Assembly (NCBI GenBank): GCA_023487865.1
Contig: JAMDBG010000199.1
Location: forward strand, 3,173 to 20,692
Source of the DNA: Deltaproteobacteria bacterium
GTDB taxonomy: Bacteria; Desulfobacterota; Syntrophia; Syntrophales; UBA5619
DNA: 17,520 nt
Reading direction: 5' to 3'
Under the pieces are notes generated by a model. That model saw nothing but the letters and a program-made list of their open reading frames with translations. It had not been told where the DNA came from and did no database searches. Positions within the stretch are counted from its first letter, which is position 1; each line of letters opens with the position of its first letter. The translations under genes were made by a program, and so were the position numbers. Positions 1-6,855 of the stretch are shown one piece after another.

Positions 1-1587
1 CCGGCCTGCCGTACGGGCCCCACACGATGCCCAGGGCCGTTGCCGTCCCGAGTCATTCCCCCCGATCAGGATGCTCCCCGTTCCCTCCTCCTTCAGGATG
101 CGGATAAACTCCTCAGGGAGCCTCTTCGTATGGATAATGAACCGTTTTTCTCCCCTCCGGAGGAGAAGATCGGCTGTGACGGAGAGATTGAAACCGTGGC
201 GCGTCTGATCGAAGACGACGATCTCTGCATTCCCTACCGGCGTCTCGCCGATGGTCCTGAGGAGCCGCTCGGTCAACGGGATGCCTTTGAGTCCCCTCAG
301 GTCGGGAATCGTTGGCGTCGCCGTCTGCGCAGTCAGCGAGGCAACCGCTTGGCCGCCGGAGACCTCGGTCACAATAAGGCCGTTTTTTTCCATGAACGTG
401 CGGGCCTCCGCAGGGAGCGGCCGTTCGTTGCTGTCAAGAAGGAAGATTCCCTGACGGTAGAGCGTGCCGCTTGAGGCCCTTTTCCCTTCGATGATCCAGT
501 CGGGAGCAACCAGAATCTCCGGTTTCTGGGTCAAGGCCAGCGGCCTTGCGGCATTGAACATCGTGTAGTTCCTGGAATGACGGAGGATTCCCTGCAGAGA
601 CGTGAGGTCGTCGCTGAGTTCTCCCGCAGGGAGAAAAGCGTAATGCGGCCAAGATTGACTGATCAGGCCTTTGAGTTGATCCGGCAGACGGTTTCCGAAA
701 TCGAGAAACACCGTCGCTCCGTCGTCCAACTCGACGACCGGGATCAAAGAACAATCGATCGTGACCTGGGTGCTGTCCTTGAGGGGAATGTAGTAGTTTC
801 CCCTGGCGGTAAGCGAGCCTTTCATTCGGTCGATGACCGGGCGGATGATCCCCAGCAGGCCTTCCGCGCTCGGCGGTGTCTTCGCCGCCGTCGCTATCAG
901 GGGCTTATCCGGTTCGCTCCCGGCGGCTGGAACGGGAGCAGCCGCCGAACGATCCGCGCGATCCGGATTCGCCGGAAGCTTCAGGCGTTGTCCTGCAGAA
1001 AGGGTGTTCATGTCTTCGATGTCGGGATTCAGCTGACGGACGAGGCGATAGGTCGACAGGACCTCCGCAGGGCTGACATTCAGTTCGGTAAGGATGATCC
1101 GGCTGATGGAATCCCCTTCCTGGATGAGGTACTCTGTCGAGCGGGCTTCCCCTTTTGGGGGGATGGCGTTTTCAAACCCGGCAACGTCTGCCATTCCGCG
1201 GACCGGGATCAGGATCTTCTGCCCCGGGTAGATCCGATTCAGGTTCCGGATTCCCGGATTTATCTTGCGAAACAGGACGTAAGGGATTGGTTCGTCACCC
1301 GCTTGGGTCCGCAGGATTCTGTCAATACGATCCCCTTTTTTTACCACGTAGACTCTCGGCCCCTGGAGGCCGGCGGTCTTGCGGAGGATGAGGCGGGCGC
1401 TGTCCTCGCGGGCTGCCAGCGGAGAGGAGAGAAACACCGGCAGGAGAAGACCGGCAAGGAGGATGCCGGTGGCGCGAAAGAGGCGCTTCTCGGAACGGCT
1501 CCCGGCCTGCGACCGGGAATACGGCAACGCATATCCTCTTCCCGGGCGATGACTGATGGGTTCCATAGGCAGGGAAATCCGCATCAT
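1..1587 (-). CDS. Secreted two-LysM peptidoglycan-binding protein (3' end outside window)
   Basis: Read on the minus strand, this frame is open from an ATG at 1587 to the window edge (529 codons, no stop). A purine-rich GGAGAG lies just upstream of the ATG. The N-terminus is basic, followed by a hydrophobic stretch near residues 48-65 (GILLAGLLLPVFLSSPLAA) that looks like a signal peptide or anchor. Two LysM repeats follow: about residues 80-129 (starts YVVKKGDRIDRIL, ends YPGQKILIPV) and about 153-205 (starts YLIQEGDSISRII, ends AGQRLKLP). LysM modules bind the glycan chain of peptidoglycan, so the protein should sit in the periplasm. An Ala/Pro-rich linker near 206-240 leads to a domain of nearly 290 residues that I do not recognise. 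The gene follows the acyl-CoA dehydrogenase by 67 nt on the same strand and may share its transcript. The last 15 or so codons before the edge may be frameshifted. The LysM call is firm; the function is not. Confidence 0.85.
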   Translation of the reverse strand, partial: MMRISLPMEPISHRPGRGYALPYSRSQAGSRSEKRLFRATGILLAGLLLPVFLSSPLAAREDSARLILRKTAGLQGPRVYVVKKGDRIDRILRTQAGDEPIPYVLFRKINPGIRNLNRIYPGQKILIPVRGMADVAGFENAIPPKGEARSTEYLIQEGDSISRIILTELNVSPAEVLSTYRLVRQLNPDIEDMNTLSAGQRLKLPANPDRADRSAAAPVPAAGSEPDKPLIATAAKTPPSAEGLLGIIRPVIDRMKGSLTARGNYYIPLKDSTQVTIDCSLIPVVELDDGATVFLDFGNRLPDQLKGLISQSWPHYAFLPAGELSDDLTSLQGILRHSRNYTMFNAARPLALTQKPEILVAPDWIIEGKRASSGTLYRQGIFLLDSNERPLPAEARTFMEKNGLIVTEVSGGQAVASLTAQTATPTIPDLRGLKGIPLTERLLRTIGETPVGNAEIVVFDQTRHGFNLSVTADLLLRRGEKRFIIHTKRLPEEFIRILKEEGTGSILIGGNDSGRQRPWASCGARTAGR

Positions 1588-1654
1588 CTGTCTCTCCTCT
1601 CTTTCCGATTCCCTCGCTCCGTAAAAAGGAGGGGGATGTCGATTCTGCTTTGCT

Positions 1655-2845
1655 TCAGCGGCCACTCTGGAAATTGTCCCGGAGGAGTTCCCTGGCGATG
1701 ATCATCCGGCGGACTTCCGCGGTGCCGGCGCCGATATCCCAGAGCTTCTGGTCGAGGTAATGCCGGGAGACCGCGTATTCCTGGCAGTAGCCGTAACCGC
1801 CGTGGATCTGGATGGCGTCCGCGGCGATCTTCGTCCCCATCTCACCGCAGAAAAGGAGTGCGGCCGCCGCCTTGCGGTCGAGGTCCGTCCCCTTCCCGCC
1901 GACCTTGTTCACAAGCGAGTCGCAGTAGGCGGCGGCGCTGTAAGCCATCCATCGGGAGGCCATGTACCCCGTGTACATATCGGCCAGTTTCCCCTGGATG
2001 AACTGGAAGGAAGAGATCGGTTTTCCGAACTGCACCCTCTCCCGGGCGTAACGGAGGCTCAGTTCGAGACAGGCACGCTGCGAACCGAGGCAGCAGCCGC
2101 TCAGGGTGATCCGTTCGGTGCAGAGGCCGTTGGTCAGGATCGCCCCGCCCCGGTTGAGGCCGCCGATGAGATTTTCTTCGGGCAGTTCCATGTCCTCGAA
2201 GGTGAGCAGGGCGGTCGGTGAGCACCTCATGCCCCATTTCTTGATCTTTTCCCGGTGGAATCCCTTCACGCCGTCGGTAAGGAAATAGAATGCGGAAATC
2301 CCGTGCGCCCCGCGGGTCGGGCTGGTCTTGGCGTAGAAAAGCATGAAATCGGCGACGGTGCCGTTGGTGATAAAAGTCTTGCTCCCGTTGATGACGTAGC
2401 GGTTTCCGACCTTCTCGGCGCGGGTTGTCATTCCCATTGCATCGGAACCGGCGTTGGGTTCGGTGATCCCCAGGCAGCCGATATACTCGCCGCTGCAGGC
2501 CTTAGGGAGGATCGCCCTCCTTTGTTCCTCCGAGGCGTTCCGCCGGAAGTTGTCGAAGCAGAGGGTCTGGCTGGCGCCCACGGTCATCGCCAGGGCGTTG
2601 CTCACCCGGCCGATGGTTTCATAGACGAGGAGGGTTTCCACGTAGCCGAGGCCCGTACCGCCGTATTCTTCCTCGAAGACAATGCCGTTGACGCCGAGTT
2701 TGCCCAGTTCCCGAAAGAGGCCCGGGGGCATCTGATCCTTTTCGTAGAGCTCCTCCATCTGCGGTTCGAGCCAACCGGACGCCCAGCGCCAGACGCTTTC
2801 TTCAATCATTTTCTGTTCCGGTGTAAATTCGAAATCAAGCGACAT
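1655..2845 (-). CDS. Acyl-CoA dehydrogenase, isovaleryl-CoA-dehydrogenase-like
   Basis: A full-length (396 aa) FAD-dependent acyl-CoA dehydrogenase, which makes the alpha-beta double bond in an acyl-CoA and passes electrons to electron-transfer flavoprotein. The family signature CLGITEPNAGSD lies at residues 124-135, followed by the FAD-contact segment around 158-172. The C-terminal helical domain carries QIHGGYGYCQEYAVSRHYLD (346-365). At the site where most members carry the catalytic Glu (YEGT), this protein has GAGT (372-375), and a Glu sits instead at 244 in CTERITLSG. That arrangement is typical of isovaleryl-CoA dehydrogenase and suggests a branched or bulky acyl substrate, which the sequence cannot fix. 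The ATG at 2845 follows a GGAGGG. A promoter is proposed at 2874-2902. A cytosolic role in beta-oxidation or branched-chain/aromatic acid degradation is likely. Confidence 0.93.
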   Translation of the reverse strand: MSLDFEFTPEQKMIEESVWRWASGWLEPQMEELYEKDQMPPGLFRELGKLGVNGIVFEEEYGGTGLGYVETLLVYETIGRVSNALAMTVGASQTLCFDNFRRNASEEQRRAILPKACSGEYIGCLGITEPNAGSDAMGMTTRAEKVGNRYVINGSKTFITNGTVADFMLFYAKTSPTRGAHGISAFYFLTDGVKGFHREKIKKWGMRCSPTALLTFEDMELPEENLIGGLNRGGAILTNGLCTERITLSGCCLGSQRACLELSLRYARERVQFGKPISSFQFIQGKLADMYTGYMASRWMAYSAAAYCDSLVNKVGGKGTDLDRKAAAALLFCGEMGTKIAADAIQIHGGYGYCQEYAVSRHYLDQKLWDIGAGTAEVRRMIIARELLRDNFQSGR

Positions 2846-2873
2846 GACCCTTCCCTCCTATGGTCTTATGTCC

Positions 2874-2902
2874 TTTTTATGACAGACTGCCGGAAATGTC
2901 CA
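2874..2902 (-). promoter_or_regulatory. Candidate sigma-70 promoter for the acyl-CoA dehydrogenase
   Basis: On the minus strand TGGACA (2902-2897, five of six matches to TTGACA) is followed after 17 nt by TAAAAA (2879-2874, four of six matches to TATAAT). Transcription would start about 20 nt before the ATG, leaving room for the GGAGGG ribosome site. This is a visual match only. Confidence 0.4.
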
Positions 2903-2947
2903 GCAGGTTATGAGAGGCCCCTCTTGAGTCACATCAGGGGTTATTCG

Positions 2948-2963
2948 CCGCCGCTTGCGGCGG
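2948..2963. repeat. Short GC-rich palindrome between divergent promoters
   Basis: CCGCCGC-tt-GCGGCGG forms a perfect 7-bp inverted repeat in the 294-bp gap between the divergent acyl-CoA dehydrogenase and the 72-aa gene. Neither side has a T-run, so it is a poor terminator. It could be an operator or chance. Apart from this palindrome and the two proposed promoters, I see nothing in the gap. Confidence 0.3.
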
Positions 2964-3064
2964 GGATGGTTTATTAAGACGCGTTTTGCGTTATCGTTCC
3001 GCGGCGTCAATTTATTTTTGTTGATGAATTCCGCCTGACGATAAATGGACGCCTGTTTTCTTGG

Positions 3065-3092
3065 TTGCAAGACCGGGATTTAGTGGTATATA
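3065..3092 (+). promoter_or_regulatory. Candidate sigma-70 promoter for the 72-aa and HD-domain genes
   Basis: TTGCAA at 3065-3070, a 16-nt spacer, then TATATA at 3087-3092. The predicted start point is about 40 nt before the ATG at 3140, which is preceded by a strong GGAGGGG ribosome site. Confidence 0.45.
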
Positions 3093-3139
3093 CATCGTCC
3101 AACTATACGAAAGCAGAAGGACGGCGGTAAGGAGGGGAC

Positions 3140-3358
3140 ATGGCTGAAAATGATCACCAGGCGGCGCTGCTGAAGGAGATCCAGACGCGGTTGGATCGCA
3201 AGCTGAAGGAAAGCGAGATCGATATCCTGGAATACTGGAAGGAACAGATGGACAGGGTGGCGGCGATGAAGCCGGAGGGGATTGCCGCTCTCCAGATGCA
3301 GGTGAAAAAAATTTCCGAGATGATGGCCAATCGGATCCGAATCCTCAAGAGGGGATAG
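3140..3358 (+). CDS. Small helical protein of unknown function (72 aa)
   Basis: A 72-residue ORF with a strong Shine-Dalgarno (AAGGAGGGG, ending about 3 nt before the ATG) and a plausible promoter just upstream, so it is probably real. The protein is highly charged (many K, E, R, D) with no Cys, signal peptide or membrane segment, and it looks almost wholly alpha-helical, possibly coiled-coil in residues 5-45 (LLKEIQTRLDRKLKESEIDI). I recognise no domain. It lies 33 nt before the HD-domain gene on the same strand and is probably co-transcribed with it. A structural or adaptor role would be a guess. Confidence 0.7.
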   Translation: MAENDHQAALLKEIQTRLDRKLKESEIDILEYWKEQMDRVAAMKPEGIAALQMQVKKISEMMANRIRILKRG

Positions 3359-3391
3359 GGCCGATGATCTCTGTTTATGGGTATTTGAAAA

Positions 3392-3979
3392 ATGCGTGAC
3401 TTGGCGGATTTTCTGTTCGAAGTCGGGATGCTGAAAAAAACCCCCCGGAGTGGATTCCAGTTTTTGGGTTCCGGCAGTGAGTCTGTGGCCGAACACGTCC
3501 TGCAGACCCTGTATATCGGGTACGTCCTGTGCAAGATGGAGCCGGCGGTGAACGAGCTCACGGTCCTTAGGCTTTGTCTGGTTCATGATTTGCCCGAGGC
3601 CCGCACCGGTGATATGAATTATATGAACAAGAAATACGTCACCGTAGATGAGAAAAAGGCGATTCGGGAACTCGCCGAACCTCTCTTCTTCGGCGGCGAG
3701 ATCGAATCTGCGCTTGACGAGTTCAACGGAAGGGAAACGAGGGAATCCCTGCTGGCCCGCGATGCCGATCAGCTCGCACTGATTCTTCAGTTGAAGGAAT
3801 GCGGCGATCTGGGAAATAAATACAGCCAGGAGTGGATCCGTTTTGCCGTCCGGCGTCTCGCCACGGAGAATGCCCGGAAACTGGCCGAGAGCATCCTCGA
3901 TACGGACTCTGCGAACTGGTGGTTCAAAGACAAGAGTGACTGGTGGGTGAACGGCAATCACGAACCGACAACGGAGTAA
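3392..3979 (+). CDS. HD-domain phosphohydrolase (YfbR/HDDC2-like 5'-deoxynucleotidase family)
   Basis: A 195-residue HD-superfamily protein. Metal-binding residues are visible in order: His35 in ESVAEH, His65-Asp66 in LVHDLPEARTGD, and Asp126 in RDADQLALILQLKE. This spacing and the AEH...HDxxE...GD pattern match the HDDC2/YfbR group, whose studied members remove the 5' phosphate from deoxynucleoside monophosphates using a divalent metal. Activity here is inferred. An in-frame TGA at 3386 just upstream forces the ATG at 3392. That start has no clear Shine-Dalgarno, so translation may be weak or coupled to the 72-aa gene. The C-terminal 25 residues are Trp-rich (ANWWFKDKSDWW) and polar. It should be cytosolic. 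Confidence 0.85.
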   Translation: MRDLADFLFEVGMLKKTPRSGFQFLGSGSESVAEHVLQTLYIGYVLCKMEPAVNELTVLRLCLVHDLPEARTGDMNYMNKKYVTVDEKKAIRELAEPLFFGGEIESALDEFNGRETRESLLARDADQLALILQLKECGDLGNKYSQEWIRFAVRRLATENARKLAESILDTDSANWWFKDKSDWWVNGNHEPTTE

Positions 3980-3986
3980 CAGGCGC

Positions 3987-4015
3987 TTGACACTACCGCG
4001 AAAATGCCCTAGATT
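3987..4015 (+). promoter_or_regulatory. Sigma-70-like promoter for the GerMN/EF-G gene pair
   Basis: Perfect TTGACA at 3987-3992, a 17-nt spacer, then TAGATT at 4010-4015 (four of six matches to TATAAT). It sits in the 66-nt gap after the HD gene and about 30 nt before the ATG at 4046. This is the best promoter match in the window and separates the HD gene from the next transcription unit. Confidence 0.6.
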
Positions 4016-4045
4016 GCCGCAGTTCTAAAGCGGGAAGGATAGAGA

Positions 4046-4678
4046 ATGGCAACGAAGAAGCAAAGGCGGACCGACGAGGTCAAACATAAAAAAACAAAGA
4101 AGAATCGGCGGTTACTGCTGCTTTCGGCAATCATTGCGGTCGCGGTGGTCTTCCTGGTCATCTTCTTCATCACCCTGTTCGATTATATCTATCCCCCCGC
4201 CACGGGGAAACACACCGCGGCGAAGAAAAGGGACAGGCAGGAAGTGACCCTCTTTTTTTCCGATGCCAATGAGCGCTTTCTTATACCGGAGAAGCGGTTC
4301 ATCCCTAGGGAAAAGGAGCCGGAGGAACAGGCGCAGGAGATGGTCAAGGCCCTCCTGTCCGGCTCGAAAACGGGGCTGGTCAATACTTTTCCGGAGAACG
4401 CGGAACTCCAGGGCGTGAAGCTGGAGGGGGGCGATACACTCTTGGTCAATTTCAGCGAATCTTTGGCGGTAAACCACCCCGGGGGAAGCGCCGCAGAAAT
4501 GGCCACGGTGTATTCCCTGACCAACACCCTGACCGTCAACATGCCGGCGATCAAAAAAGTGAAGATCCTGATCGGAGGCAAGGAGCGGGAATCGCTCAAA
4601 GGACATATCGGCCTTAAGAATCCCTTTACCATAAACCGGGAACTGATCGCGCCGCCGGCGCCGCAAAAGGAAGGATGA
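4046..4678 (+). CDS. Membrane-anchored GerMN-domain lipoprotein-like protein
   Basis: A 210-residue protein with a very basic N-terminus (residues 1-22), one transmembrane helix at about 23-45, and an outside domain at about 66-194. This matches the GerMN domain ('sporulation and spore germination'): it opens with VTLFFSDANERFLIPEKR, has a central LLVNFSESL, then VYSLTNTLTVNMPAIKKVKILIGGKE. In spore formers GerM helps the peptidoglycan-linked assembly of the sporulation channel. In non-sporulating Gram-negatives the domain is common but its role is unclear, and envelope binding is the usual guess. There is no lipobox cysteine, so it is anchored by the helix, not by lipid. The ribosome site GGGAAGGA precedes the ATG. 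EF-G starts 26 nt downstream, so both likely share the promoter at 3987-4015. Confidence 0.85.
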   Translation: MATKKQRRTDEVKHKKTKKNRRLLLLSAIIAVAVVFLVIFFITLFDYIYPPATGKHTAAKKRDRQEVTLFFSDANERFLIPEKRFIPREKEPEEQAQEMVKALLSGSKTGLVNTFPENAELQGVKLEGGDTLLVNFSESLAVNHPGGSAAEMATVYSLTNTLTVNMPAIKKVKILIGGKERESLKGHIGLKNPFTINRELIAPPAPQKEG

Positions 4679-4704
4679 CGGGCGTTATCCCGCGGTGAAT
4701 CTCT

Positions 4705-6741
4705 ATGGCCTCCAAATCCAAATTGTCGCGCACGCGGAATATCGGGATCGTCGCCCATATCGATGCCGGCAAGACGACGGTTTCGGAGCGGATTCTCTTC
4801 TACACGGGGATATCCTACAAGATGGGAGAGGTCCACGACGGTGAGGCCGTCATGGACTGGATGCCGCAGGAGCAGGAACGGGGGATCACCATCACATCGG
4901 CGGTGACCACCTGCACATGGCATAACCATGAGATTCACCTTATCGACACACCGGGCCATGTCGACTTCACAATCGAGGTCGAACGGAGCCTCCGCGTTCT
5001 GGACGGTGTAGTGGTCGTCTTCTGCGCCGTGGGGGGGGTGGAACCACAGTCCGAGACCGTCTGGCACCAGGCCGACAAGTATGGCGTTCCCAAAGTGGCC
5101 TTCATCAACAAGATGGACCGTGTCGGGGCCAGCTATGCCGGGACGATCCGAATGATGAAGGAGAGGTTCAACTCCCTGCCCCTTCCGATCCAGATCCCTT
5201 CAGGAGAAGGGGAGCTCTTCCGAGGGGTCGTGGATCTGATCCGGCAGCAGCTCATCACCTGGGATGATGCGACCAAGGGGCTTGCCTATACGTATGGCGA
5301 GATTCCGGATGAGATTCTTCCGCAGGCAACCGAACAGCGGGACAGGATGCTCGCCATTCTTGCCGATGTCGATGACGCCATCGCCGAGAAGTACCTTGAT
5401 GGGGTGGAAATTTCCACTGACGAGATCATTGCCGCGATCAGGAAGGCGACGATTTCGCTTAAAGTGGTTCCGATCATGTGCGGATCGGCCCTGCGGAACA
5501 GAGGCGTCCAGCCGGTCCTCGACGCGGTCGTCCATTTTCTCCCCTCCCCGGAAGAGATTCCCCCCGTGAAGGGACTCAACCCTCTGACCAAGCGGGAAGA
5601 GATCAGGGAGAGCAATGACCGGGCGCCGCTTGCCGCCCTCGCCTTCAAGATCATGCAGGATGAGGGGAGGAAGCTCACCTATCTCCGGATCTATTCGGGA
5701 CGGCTTCATGCAGGGGACGAACTGTACAATGCCAGCCGCAAAAAAAGGGAAAAAATCGCCCGGCTGTTGAAAATGCACGCCAATAAGCGGGAGCGTGTGG
5801 AACAGGCAGGCGCCGGCGACATCATCGCCGTCATGGGACTCAAGGATATTACGACGGGTGATACGATCTGTGATGAGGCCCATCCCATCCTCCTCGAACC
5901 GATCGAATTCTATGAACCGGTCATCTCTCTGGCGATAGAGGCCAAGACTCCGGCCGACCAGGAGAAACTCACCACGGCCCTGGGCAAGCTGATGGAGGAA
6001 GATCCCACACTGCGGGTCAAGTACGAAGATGAGACTGCCCAGACAGTCATCTCCGGCATGGGGGAGTTGCACCTCGAGATCATCACCGACCGTCTGCTTC
6101 GAGAATTCAATGCCCGTGTGAATGTCGGCAAACCGCGGGTTGTCCACCGGGAGACGATCCAGAAACGTGTCGAAAGCGAGGGACTTTTCGAGCGGGAACT
6201 GGGAGAAAAGAAGCATTTCGGTCATGCGAAACTCATCCTGGAGCCTCAGGATCGGGGATGCGGTATCGCGGTTGTCCGTGAACTGAAAGAGGGAACGGTC
6301 ATTCCCGAGGACTTCCTGACCGCAATGGAAGACGGGATTCGCGAAGGGCTGCTGAGTGGCGTGGTGGGCGGATATCCCGTGATCGACATCCGGGTCGTCA
6401 TCCGTGGCGGGATGCTGAAGGAGGGTGAGTCTTCAGCGCTCGGTTCCAAGATCGCGGCAGCCGCGGCCTTCCGGGACGGCTGTCTCAAGGCTGATCCGGT
6501 CCTACTGGAGCCGATCATGCTGGTCGACGTGATCGCTCCCACTGAATTCATGGGAGATGTCATCGGCGACATCAATGCCCGTCGGGGTGAGATCCAGGCC
6601 ATCACGCCCAAGGGATTGGTCAGTGAAATCAAGGCACGGGTCCCTCTGAAGGCCATGTTCGGCTATTCGACGGACCTCCGGTCGGCCACACAGGGCAGGG
6701 CTTTGTTCACTATGCAGTTTTTTACCTATGATAAAACCTGA
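4705..6741 (+). CDS. fusA: Elongation factor G paralogue (probable EF-G2/recycling type)
   Basis: A complete 678-aa translational GTPase. G1 is AHIDAGKT (17-24), switch I region QERGITI (57-63), G3 DTPGH (81-85, catalytic His85), G4 NKMD (135-138), G5 GSAL (260-263). Domain II follows near 290-395 and domains III-V to the end (GMGELHLEII at 451-460). Classical EF-G has a glycine-rich loop (GGRGQYG type) at the domain IV tip. Here that site reads ELGEKKHFGH (498-507), which resembles mitochondrial EF-G2 and the related spirochaete/planctomycete/delta EF-G2 group, whose studied members split ribosomes with RRF instead of translocating. It is also not beside rpsL, rpsG or tuf, as the main fusA usually is. 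The start has GGTGA as ribosome site. EF-G identity is certain; the recycling role is inference. Confidence 0.95.
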   Translation: MASKSKLSRTRNIGIVAHIDAGKTTVSERILFYTGISYKMGEVHDGEAVMDWMPQEQERGITITSAVTTCTWHNHEIHLIDTPGHVDFTIEVERSLRVLDGVVVVFCAVGGVEPQSETVWHQADKYGVPKVAFINKMDRVGASYAGTIRMMKERFNSLPLPIQIPSGEGELFRGVVDLIRQQLITWDDATKGLAYTYGEIPDEILPQATEQRDRMLAILADVDDAIAEKYLDGVEISTDEIIAAIRKATISLKVVPIMCGSALRNRGVQPVLDAVVHFLPSPEEIPPVKGLNPLTKREEIRESNDRAPLAALAFKIMQDEGRKLTYLRIYSGRLHAGDELYNASRKKREKIARLLKMHANKRERVEQAGAGDIIAVMGLKDITTGDTICDEAHPILLEPIEFYEPVISLAIEAKTPADQEKLTTALGKLMEEDPTLRVKYEDETAQTVISGMGELHLEIITDRLLREFNARVNVGKPRVVHRETIQKRVESEGLFERELGEKKHFGHAKLILEPQDRGCGIAVVRELKEGTVIPEDFLTAMEDGIREGLLSGVVGGYPVIDIRVVIRGGMLKEGESSALGSKIAAAAAFRDGCLKADPVLLEPIMLVDVIAPTEFMGDVIGDINARRGEIQAITPKGLVSEIKARVPLKAMFGYSTDLRSATQGRALFTMQFFTYDKT

Positions 6742-6855
6742 GGATCACGGACGGACTCATTCTATTACGATCAAGCTGACCATACCCCTCTGCCCCCTCC
6801 TTCGCAAATCCTGATCCGTCAGCGGTGGAAAAAACAACAGGAAAGGATAGGTTCA

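Noticed and set aside
577..1701. 374-codon plus-strand ORF over the LysM gene
   Set aside because: Its product is Arg/Gly/Asp-rich with no domain, and the opposite frame encodes two clear LysM repeats with a signal peptide and ribosome site.
2858..3070. 70-codon minus-strand ORF in the divergent promoter region
   Set aside because: It covers the proposed promoters and has low-complexity Arg runs and no homology that I can see.
6742..6855. Search for a terminator or promoter between EF-G and the activator
   Set aside because: Only distant 6-bp complementarity (GACGGA/TCCGTC) and no T-run or clear -35/-10, so none is called.
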